Assembly (NCBI GenBank): GCA_945860295.1
Contig: CAMAQH010000014.1
Span: forward strand, 1-64,000
Direction: 5' to 3'
Source of the DNA: Prosthecobacter debontii
Lineage (GTDB): Bacteria > Verrucomicrobiota > Verrucomicrobiia > Verrucomicrobiales > Verrucomicrobiaceae
DNA length: 64,000 nucleotides
Every line of letters begins with the position of its first letter. Position 1 is the stretch's first letter. Shown here in pieces: positions 52,941 to 60,184 of the stretch. Position numbers and translations under genes: made by a program. A model generated the notes under the pieces. The model worked only from the letters and a program-made list of their open reading frames with translations. It was not told where the DNA came from and ran no database searches.

Positions 52941-54854
52941 TCACTTCTTTTTTTTGCCCTTCTTCTTCGGCTGCGGTGTGGCGTCTGGCTCAAACTCTGC
53001 TGCCGTGCCCGTGATGTCGGCGAGAAGACGTGCGACGTAGCCGCTGAAGCGACCATCAGGCGACTCGCCCTTCTTTGGCAGCGTCTTCAGTTGCTCGGCG
53101 ACGGGCTTGGCCTTGTCACCGAGATCGCCGATGGCATTCAGCGCGCTCATGGAGGTGAAGACATTGTGCTGGCTCCAGTTTGCGAGCTGCACAAGTGCGG
53201 GCAGGGAAGAGCTGCGCTCGCTGTCGCTGCCAAACTTGGCCAGCGTCCAGTGCGCCACGACTTGGACATAGGTGGAGCTATCTTTCGTCGCCTTCACGAG
53301 TTCATCATGCGCTGCGGTCACAGCATCACTGCCACGCATGAGCAGGCCCATGGCGGACCAGTAGCGCACGGCGTTGTCGGGATCGGCAAAGCCAGTTTTG
53401 AGCGCGGTGATGCTATCTGCTTTCATGGATGAAGCCTCGCCCGCTGCTTTTATAATGCGCGCCACGGGATATAGCTTGTCATCATGGCCCATGTCATAGG
53501 GCGTGGTGCCCTCCGAGCGATGATGGATATCGCCCTCAGGTAGCAGACCCACATCGCGGATATTCAACGCCAGCGCTTCTTGTGCATGCCGCATCTTCTC
53601 CAGTGTCGCCGCATGATCAGATTTGGTGGCGAGATTATGCACTTCATCAGGATCACTTTGCAGGTCGTAGAGTTCTTCGGCGGCTTTGGGTTCCTGCCAA
53701 AAGAGGGACTGCTCAGGCGTGAGCTTGCCTGCATCATAGAGCTTGCGCCAAACTCGCGTGCTGGGTGTTTCAAACTGATAGGCGACGTGCTGCCCCTGGG
53801 AGAGATGCGGCATGTAGTTTCGCACATAGACGAAGCGTCCATCGGTCACGCTGCGCACGGTATCGTAGCGCTCATCCATACGGCCTCGGAAGCCATACAC
53901 GAAGGGCTGCAACTCGGTTTGAAACTTGCCGGCAAAGGCGTGGCCCTGCATCCACTCTGGTGGCTGCACACCGATGAGGCTGAGCAGGGTGGGTGCTAGA
54001 TCGACAAAGCTGACCAGCCTGTCGGACTTAGCGCCTGCGCTGTATTCCTTCGGGGCCAGATGCTGCCACTTCTTCGGGAAATACACGACCATGGGCACCT
54101 GCAAGCCGCTGTTGGATGGCCAGCGTTTGTTGCGTGACATGCCGCTGCCGTGATCGGCGAAGTAGAAGACGATGGTCTCTTCAGCAAGACCGGCGGCCTC
54201 CAGTTCAGCGAGGCGCTCACCCGCAGACGCATCAGCTTCAGTGACGGTGTCATAGTACTGCGCCCAGTCCTGGCGGACTTCTGGTGTGTCGGGGTGATAG
54301 GTTGGCACGCGGACTTTGGCGGGATCGTGGATGGCAGTGTGCGGGCGTTTGCGGAGCTGGCTTTCATGGCTGCACGTCTCATTGAAGATGGCAAAGAATG
54401 GCTGGCCAGCCTTGCGGTTCTTCCAGTGTGATTTGGCGGAGGATTCATCCCATACACCTTCAGGTTTGGCGAGGTTGTAGTCCTCTTTGCTGTTGTTCGT
54501 GCAGAAGTGACCCGACTCGCGGAGGAACTCTGGATACATCTTCTTTCCCTTTGGCAGAGCAACCATGCTTCGCATGTGCTCACCACCCGTGGAGGCTGGA
54601 TACAGCCCTGAAATCATCGTGGTGCGTGCCGCTGCGCAGACGGGACCATTTGACCAGGCATGTTTGAAAAGCATGCCCTTGGCGGCGATTGCATCAATGT
54701 TGGGAGTTGTGGCAAACGTGTCACCATAGCAGCCCATGTGCGGGCCGTGATCTTCACTCGTCAGCCAGAGGATGTTTGGCGCGCTTTCTGCGCTGAATGA
54801 CGAATGACAGATGACGAATGACGAAACAAGGGCAGCTAAGAGGAGACGTTTCAT
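52941..54854 (-). CDS. Secreted sulfatase with C-terminal HEAT-like repeats
   Basis: A 637-residue protein. The signal peptide MKRLLLAALVSSFVICHSSFSAE is nearly that of the protein at 34.5 kb. The sulfatase domain (about 24-470) has NILWLTSEDHGPHMGCYGD, the maturation motif CAAARTTMISGLYP with Ala where Pro is common, and FYFADHGSGMSR. From about 510 to 610 are two or three HEAT-like helical repeats (SITALKTGFADPDNAVRYWSAMGLLMRG). The end is a Lys-rich tail. The protein probably cleaves sulfate from glycans; the Cys-x-Ala-x-Arg site should still be converted to formylglycine by an anaerobic-type maturase, but this needs proof. A lysine-aminomutase-type gene lies upstream. Confidence 0.88.
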   Translation of the reverse strand: MKRLLLAALVSSFVICHSSFSAESAPNILWLTSEDHGPHMGCYGDTFATTPNIDAIAAKGMLFKHAWSNGPVCAAARTTMISGLYPASTGGEHMRSMVALPKGKKMYPEFLRESGHFCTNNSKEDYNLAKPEGVWDESSAKSHWKNRKAGQPFFAIFNETCSHESQLRKRPHTAIHDPAKVRVPTYHPDTPEVRQDWAQYYDTVTEADASAGERLAELEAAGLAEETIVFYFADHGSGMSRNKRWPSNSGLQVPMVVYFPKKWQHLAPKEYSAGAKSDRLVSFVDLAPTLLSLIGVQPPEWMQGHAFAGKFQTELQPFVYGFRGRMDERYDTVRSVTDGRFVYVRNYMPHLSQGQHVAYQFETPSTRVWRKLYDAGKLTPEQSLFWQEPKAAEELYDLQSDPDEVHNLATKSDHAATLEKMRHAQEALALNIRDVGLLPEGDIHHRSEGTTPYDMGHDDKLYPVARIIKAAGEASSMKADSITALKTGFADPDNAVRYWSAMGLLMRGSDAVTAAHDELVKATKDSSTYVQVVAHWTLAKFGSDSERSSSLPALVQLANWSQHNVFTSMSALNAIGDLGDKAKPVAEQLKTLPKKGESPDGRFSGYVARLLADITGTAAEFEPDATPQPKKKGKKKK

Positions 54855-54903
54855 GAGCCTGCCGAAACGTGGGACCAACCTCTGATCCTTCAGCAAGTTC
54901 ACA

Positions 54904-56070
54904 TCAACGCACCCGCACCATCGCAGGCTCGGGATACTCAAAGGTACGGCCCTCAAAGTTACGGATCACCGTGCGCTGCTCATCACGGATAAGCACATAG
55001 TCAGGATTCACCGGCACCTTGCCGCCACCGCCTGGGGCGTCGATGACAAACTGCGGCACGCCGTAGCCTGTGGTGTGACCGCGCAGTTGCTCGATGATCT
55101 CAACCCCTGAGGCCACGCTGGCGCGCAGATGCGAGCTGCCCTGGATCAGGTCACACTGATACAAATAGTAGGGCCGCACGCGGCACATCAGCAACTTTTG
55201 CACGAGGCTCTTCATCACCTCAGCATCATCATTCACGCTGCGCAGTAGCACGCTTTGATTGCCCAGCGGCACGCCATGATTGGCCAGCCGCTCCAGTGCT
55301 TCTTTGACCTCGGTCGTAAGCTCACGCGGATGATTGGTATGAATGCTCAGCCACAGCGGATGATAGCGCGCCAGCATCTGGCAGAGCGCCGGCGTGATGC
55401 GCTGCGGCAGAAAGATCGGCACGCGGCTGCCGATGCGCAGGAACTCGATGTGCTTGATCGAGCGCAGACGTTTCAAGATCGCCTCCAGCTTGCCATCAGA
55501 GAAGAGCAGGGGATCACCGCCGCTGAGCAGCACGTCACGCACCTCGTCGTGCCTTTCCAGATAACGAAACGCTGCCTCGTAATCCGTGTGCAGTTCCTGC
55601 TCACCCACACCACTAACCACGCGGCTGCGGGTGCAGTAGCGGCAGTAGCTAGCGCAGCGGTCGGTCACCAGAAACAGCACGCGGTCCGGATAACGATGCA
55701 CCAGCCCAGGCACTGGCATGTGACTGTCCTCACCACAGGGATCGGCCATCTCATCCGGGTCTTCCCAGGTCTCCTCGATGCGTGGGATCACCTGTCGGCG
55801 GATCGGGCACTCCGGATCGACGGCGTCGATCAGATTGAAATAATGCGGAGTGATCGCCATCGCAAGCTTGTTGCCGCTGAGCAGCACGCCCGCGCGTTCC
55901 TCGCCGCAGAGTTCCAGGTGCTCTTCCAGTCCGGCTAGCGTCGTCACACGATTGCGGAGCTGCCATGTGGCAGAGTTCCAGTCTTCGGAGGAGACGTTTT
56001 TATTTTTCCAGTAACCCGGAGCATGGGAGCGGAAAGTTTTCTCCGGGAGCGATGAGGGCGGCGTGCGCAT
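54904..56070 (-). CDS. Lysine 2,3-aminomutase family radical SAM enzyme
   Basis: A 388-residue enzyme. The radical SAM cluster motif CASYCRYCTR and the PLP-lysine region APGGGGKVPVNPDYVL are both present, as is the typical LSGGDPLLFSDGKLEAIL. It moves the alpha-amino group of lysine to the beta position. The product may be free beta-lysine (KamA) or modified EF-P (EpmB); length lies between the two and context does not decide. I chose ATG 56070 (MRTPPSSLPEKTF). The sulfatase gene begins 49 bases after its stop. Confidence 0.9.
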   Translation of the reverse strand: MRTPPSSLPEKTFRSHAPGYWKNKNVSSEDWNSATWQLRNRVTTLAGLEEHLELCGEERAGVLLSGNKLAMAITPHYFNLIDAVDPECPIRRQVIPRIEETWEDPDEMADPCGEDSHMPVPGLVHRYPDRVLFLVTDRCASYCRYCTRSRVVSGVGEQELHTDYEAAFRYLERHDEVRDVLLSGGDPLLFSDGKLEAILKRLRSIKHIEFLRIGSRVPIFLPQRITPALCQMLARYHPLWLSIHTNHPRELTTEVKEALERLANHGVPLGNQSVLLRSVNDDAEVMKSLVQKLLMCRVRPYYLYQCDLIQGSSHLRASVASGVEIIEQLRGHTTGYGVPQFVIDAPGGGGKVPVNPDYVLIRDEQRTVIRNFEGRTFEYPEPAMVRVR

Positions 56071-56222
56071 GAATGAATTGGCAAGACCGTACGCCTGTGA
56101 TTTTCTAAGTGTCAAAACTTTTGCATGAAAGCTTGAGTTTTGAACCGGCTTAGAAAAGCCCTTATGTTGCAGGCTGTTTTGTGAGCGCGGGCTCTAATTT
56201 GAATGATCGTTAAATAGCCTAA

Positions 56223-56438
56223 ATGGCAGGGTGTGCATCTCTTGGGGTGTTTAACTGGAAGTGGCTGGCCCGATTGGCAGTTCTGATATTCGTCTTTTTT
56301 GTTTTTCTGGTCATCGTCAGCCTTGTTATCCCTGGGCATCATTCGGGCAGCGATCGTGAATTTATTCATGTGAAGTCCACGATGAAGGACATCCAAGTCT
56401 CTTTTGGACACTTCAGGAATGTGCCGCTGAGTTCTTGA
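56223..56438 (+). pseudogene. Small membrane ORF, possibly a truncated pseudopilin-like protein
   Basis: A 71-residue ORF with one strong membrane helix (LAVLIFVFFVFLVIVSLVI) followed by KSTMKDIQVSFGHFRN. That segment resembles the start of prepilin-like proteins common in this phylum, where MKDIQxAxxxFRTEY follows a membrane helix. Here it stops a few residues later. It may be the remnant of a longer gene or a genuine small membrane protein. It lies in an A+T-rich stretch between divergent genes. Confidence 0.35.
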
Positions 56439-56439
56439 A

Positions 56440-56656
56440 TTCCACCTTCATTATCTTTTCTTCGTGCCCTGACCGTGACCCGAATTCCTAGAATGACAAC
56501 ATCTGTAAATGGCGATGAATCAAGACACCATCTTTGAATTATTTTGGGTGGCTGCTAGGTGCATTTGAGTGAGGTGATAGTGGAGATCAGGGGTTGAGAA
56601 AGGGGCGGATGTTTCGTTTACTGGGGCCGCTTTTCTCAACCATCCCATCCTCACTT
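56440..56656 (+). promoter_or_regulatory. Leader of the UPF0261 gene with a hairpin before the start codon
   Basis: GGTTGAGAAA at 56592 pairs with TTTCTCAACC ending at 56641, a perfect 10-bp stem helped by CGG/CCG inside, around a loop of about 30 bases. The ATG lies 15 bases after the stem. No T-run follows, so it is more like a cis-acting element than a terminator. No promoter or Shine-Dalgarno sequence is obvious. Confidence 0.5.
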
Positions 56657-57907
56657 ATGCCGATCATCGCCGTTCTCGGAACTCTGGACTCCAAAGGAGC
56701 TGAACATGCTTATCTCGCGGGTTGTATCCGTGCTCGCGGTCATGAGCCGCTGCTGATCAATGTGGGCAGTCTTGATGAGCCGACGATTCACCCTGATGTG
56801 AGCGCAGAAGAGGTGGCGGAAGCGAGTGGCGAGGACTGGCAGGCGATCCTGGCACAGCAGGATCGTGGCGAATGCGTGGCGCTGATGGCGCGTGCGGCGG
56901 CGAAGTATGTGAGCGGACTCGTGGAGAGCGGACGCATCCAGGGCGTGGTTTCGCTCGGTGGTGGTGGTGGCACCGCCATCTGCACGGCGGCGATGCGTGC
57001 GCTGCCCATCGGTTTCCCGAAGGTGATGGTGAGCACGCTGGCCAGTGGCAACACTGCGCCCTATGTCGGTACGAGGGACATCGTGATGATGCCGGCCATC
57101 GTCGATGTGGCGGGCATTAATCGTCTGTCCCGTGTGATCTTTGAAAACGCGGCGGGTGCCATCTGCGGCATGGTGGAGGCGGCGGAACTGCGCAAGCAGC
57201 GCCCGGTCTCGGACCGGCCGCTGATCGTCGCCAGCATGTTTGGCAACACAACGGCCTGTGTGACTGAGGCCAAGGAATTGCTGGAAGCGGCGGGCTATGA
57301 GGTGCTTGTCTTTGCTGCTACTGGTAATGGCGGACGCGCCATGGAGTCGCTGATCGAAAGCGGCATGGTAGCGGGCGTGCTCGACATCACGACCACCGAA
57401 TGGGCTGACGAACTGCTGGGCGGCGTGCTCAATGCCGGACCCGAGCGACTGGATGCGACAGCGAAAGCCAAGGTGCCTGCTATCGTCACTCCGGGCTGCC
57501 TAGACATGGTGAATTTTGGCGAGCCACAAACCGTGCCGGCGAAGTTTGCTGGACGCACTTTCTACCATCACAACCCGCAGGTGACTCTGATGCGCACCTC
57601 GCCGGAAGAGTGCGCGCAGCTCGGGAAAATCATCGCTGAAAAAGTGAATACCTACTCAGCGCCGGTCACCATGCTACTGCCGCTAAAGGCGATCAGCGTG
57701 ATCAGTGCAGAAGGGAAAGCCTTCCATGATCCGAAAGCCGATGCGGCGCTCTTTGCCGCGATCAAAGAGCATCTGCGGGCGGACATTCCAGTGATCGAGA
57801 TGGATGTGGAGATCAATGACTCCTCCTTTGCCACAGCCTGTGCTGAAAATTTGCTGGTGAATATGCGTTGCACAGCGCTGCAAGCGTTACAAGTGGAGCG
57901 AAGTTAG
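56657..57907 (+). CDS. UPF0261 / Tm-1-like ATP-binding protein
   Basis: A 416-residue protein of the UPF0261 family: AVLGTLDSKGAEHAYLAGCIRARGHEPLLINVGSLDEP at the N-terminus, GVVSLGGGGGTAICTAAMRALPIGFPKVMVSTLASGNTAPYVG, and FYHHNPQVTLMRTSPEEC near the end. Related plant Tm-1 proteins bind ATP and a viral replicase; the bacterial role is unknown. I chose ATG 56657 (MPIIAVLGTLDSKG), the family N-terminus. It appears to be a single-gene unit. Confidence 0.9.
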   Translation: MPIIAVLGTLDSKGAEHAYLAGCIRARGHEPLLINVGSLDEPTIHPDVSAEEVAEASGEDWQAILAQQDRGECVALMARAAAKYVSGLVESGRIQGVVSLGGGGGTAICTAAMRALPIGFPKVMVSTLASGNTAPYVGTRDIVMMPAIVDVAGINRLSRVIFENAAGAICGMVEAAELRKQRPVSDRPLIVASMFGNTTACVTEAKELLEAAGYEVLVFAATGNGGRAMESLIESGMVAGVLDITTTEWADELLGGVLNAGPERLDATAKAKVPAIVTPGCLDMVNFGEPQTVPAKFAGRTFYHHNPQVTLMRTSPEECAQLGKIIAEKVNTYSAPVTMLLPLKAISVISAEGKAFHDPKADAALFAAIKEHLRADIPVIEMDVEINDSSFATACAENLLVNMRCTALQALQVERS

Positions 57908-58257
57908 TGGATCTTTTGGATACAATTGAGACGATTTAAAGCCTCCTAATCGTTACTTTTTATTCCGTTGGTGGAAAACAATTAAGTGGTCTAAAGGCTT
58001 TAAATGCAATATTTTAGACTGTTATTACACGCTAATTGAAGTTTGTCATAATCGACAATAAATGGCTTTTTGTCAGGCATTGGTTATTGCTCGGGCCCCC
58101 GGCGTGCTGCCTTTAGTTCAGGGGAGAGCTTTGAAGACTTTGATCTCATTGCATGACTGGGCTCTCAGACTTTTAATGGTTATTAATGTAACGATTAAAA
58201 AGTTTCAAATATGAGCGAGTAACCTTGGGTGCACCATTGTATAGAGACTGATTTTGA
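57908..58257. other. A+T-rich intergenic island with nested inverted repeats
   Basis: This 350-base region has no gene and is much richer in A+T than its flanks. Inverted pairs include ATTTAAAGCCT / AGGCTTTAAAT (57934 and 57995), GTCTAAA / TTTAGAC around 57989-58020, and TAATCGTTAC / GTAACGATTA (57948 and 58188). They could form competing hairpins. The outermost pair spans about 250 bases. Confidence 0.6.
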
Positions 58258-59109
58258 TTAGACCCGTGCTAAACCGAGAAGCTCTTTTACGCGGTCAATC
58301 TGTGCTGCGGATGTTTTGGCGACGAAGCCACGGGCGTGTGCGAAGTGGACGTCGGGTTCTTTTTCGATGCGTGTGAAGTCGTAGCTTGGGTCGTCGTTGT
58401 GGCGTGAAAGGCCGTAGCCGCTGCCGCGGCGGTCGGGGTAGATGAGCGCGGCGATACTGCGGCTCTTGCCGATGCGCTCCAGGTAGCGGCCGATGCCTGC
58501 TGAGGGTTCATCGGGGATGGGGTCGGTGCGGGGTATGAAAAGGATTTCATGGCCATCCATGCTCCAGATTTCGGCGTGCTGTGCGACGAAGTCGAGGCGG
58601 GTGCGGAGATCACGCAAATACTCGAGGAGGTCCTGGCCGATGTAGCTGAGAATTTCCCACAATGGCTCGCCGGGTTCGAGGCGCTTGGCTTTGGCGAAGC
58701 GACGTAGAATGGTGATGTCGATGGGGGAACTAAGCTTGTTCATTGTGTCACGACCCACGCCGAGCCACTTGGCGGTGACGTTGGGGCCGCGGGTGTCGAA
58801 CCACTCGGCTGGCTCCAGCCAATCACAGAATTGCCGAGCATCTTCATAGACGCCGAGATGCTGGAGCACAAGGCTGAGGGCGCAGACGGGCGGGTGGTCG
58901 GCTGGGAACTGATGGTGATCGAAATTGTATCTCTCGGGCGCGTGCTCGCCGCCGACATCGACGACTGCGATAGTGGGGTCGGCGAGATCTTCCTCGGTGG
59001 GTTCGCGGCGAATGATGGGCACGCGGTGCACTGCGGCGAGGAGGCAACAGGCGAGGAGTTCGTCTTTATGAGCGCTGCCAGGATGGGTAAGAATAAGAGA
59101 GGGTGACAT
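58258..59109 (-). CDS. MYG1/UPF0160-like DHH-type phosphoesterase
   Basis: A 283-residue protein. ILTHPGSAHKDELLACCLL and NFDHHQF match the MYG1 family, whose eukaryotic member is an exonuclease. The pattern ADPTIAVVDVGGEHAPERYNFDHH supplies metal-binding Asp and His residues. It likely acts on nucleic acid or small phosphodiesters, but activity is not shown for bacterial forms. I chose ATG 59109 because the track extension to 59178 lacks family features. Confidence 0.82.
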   Translation of the reverse strand: MSPSLILTHPGSAHKDELLACCLLAAVHRVPIIRREPTEEDLADPTIAVVDVGGEHAPERYNFDHHQFPADHPPVCALSLVLQHLGVYEDARQFCDWLEPAEWFDTRGPNVTAKWLGVGRDTMNKLSSPIDITILRRFAKAKRLEPGEPLWEILSYIGQDLLEYLRDLRTRLDFVAQHAEIWSMDGHEILFIPRTDPIPDEPSAGIGRYLERIGKSRSIAALIYPDRRGSGYGLSRHNDDPSYDFTRIEKEPDVHFAHARGFVAKTSAAQIDRVKELLGLARV

Positions 59110-59290
59110 GGGTGAGGGGGCGGAGACTTGTGAAAGGCTGCAAAGCGCTAGTTCGTTCGATGCACTAAAAAGTTGCATCCATTGCTAGGCTCCATTGGAG
59201 CGTTGCCGACGACTTTACGCCAGATGCATTTCTCGTGTGTCGTCTTGGGGTGTATGCCTTTTTCATTTTAGAGGGCTTCGGTGAATGGGC

Positions 59291-60172
59291 TCACTCGCTC
59301 TCGGGAAGGACGTCGACGGCGACCTCAAGGCGCTGCTTGCCGGTTCCGATGGTGACGCCGCGGAGTGGGCTGACATCGCTGAAATCACGGCCCCAGGCGA
59401 GGGTGATGTGGCGGTCTGAGGGGAGGATGTTGTTGGTGGGGTCGGCATCCATCCAGCCGATGGTTTCACCACAATAGACGGAGACCCAGGCGTGGGAGGC
59501 GTCGGCCCCGACGAGCTTAACTTTACCGGGCGGGGGTAGGGTTTCGAGATAGCCGCTGACGTAGCGAGTGGGGATGCCGAGGCTGCGCAGACTGGCGATC
59601 ATGACCTGGGCGAAGTCCTGGCAGACGCCTCGGCGCTTTTTGATTACTTCTTCAACGGGGGTGGTGTGGTCGGTAGCGGTGGGGTCGAAGAGGAAGTCTT
59701 CGTTGATGCGGCGATTCAGGTCGCAGACGGCTTCGAGAACGGGCCGCTTGGTGGTAAAGGAGGCTCGGGCGTAGTCGGCGAAGGCTGGGCCGACAGGGAT
59801 CAATGGGGAGGCGTAGGTGAGCTCGCCTGCGGTGCTGGAGGCATTAAAGCGGCTGCTGCGGCAGGCGTCGCGGATGGTCTCCCAGGGTGGGGAGAGAGTG
59901 GCATCGACGACAATGGCACGCTGAACTTCGACGAGGCTGCGGGCGATGACTTCGAGCTTCTGGTGAGAGCCTTCGATCTCGAAATAGACGTGGGTATTAC
60001 CGAAGTAATCGGTGCGCTCGGAGCGCTTGACTGGCTCGGGGCGGATGGTCATCTCATGCCAGGGACACTCCTGGAAGGGCAGTGCACGTGGCTCGAGTCG
60101 CGCGGTGTAATGGCACACGGTGACGGGGCTATCATAGGTGTAGGTGGTGCGGTGGATGATGCGGTAACGCAC
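59291..60172 (-). CDS. Transglutaminase-like cysteine peptidase
   Basis: A 293-residue protein with the bacterial transglutaminase layout: an N-terminal beta region (YRIIHRTTYTYDSPVTVCHYTARLEPR) and the core with RGVCQDFAQVMIASLRSLGIPTRYVSGY (Cys), DASHAWVSVYC (His) and DPTNNILP (Asp). No signal peptide is seen. It follows the fused ATP-grasp/alpha-E gene by 12 bases, the usual three-part cluster, proposed to make and cleave a small peptide. Cytoplasmic location is inferred. Confidence 0.93.
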   Translation of the reverse strand: MRYRIIHRTTYTYDSPVTVCHYTARLEPRALPFQECPWHEMTIRPEPVKRSERTDYFGNTHVYFEIEGSHQKLEVIARSLVEVQRAIVVDATLSPPWETIRDACRSSRFNASSTAGELTYASPLIPVGPAFADYARASFTTKRPVLEAVCDLNRRINEDFLFDPTATDHTTPVEEVIKKRRGVCQDFAQVMIASLRSLGIPTRYVSGYLETLPPPGKVKLVGADASHAWVSVYCGETIGWMDADPTNNILPSDRHITLAWGRDFSDVSPLRGVTIGTGKQRLEVAVDVLPESE

Positions 60173-60184
60173 GGTAAATGGGAG

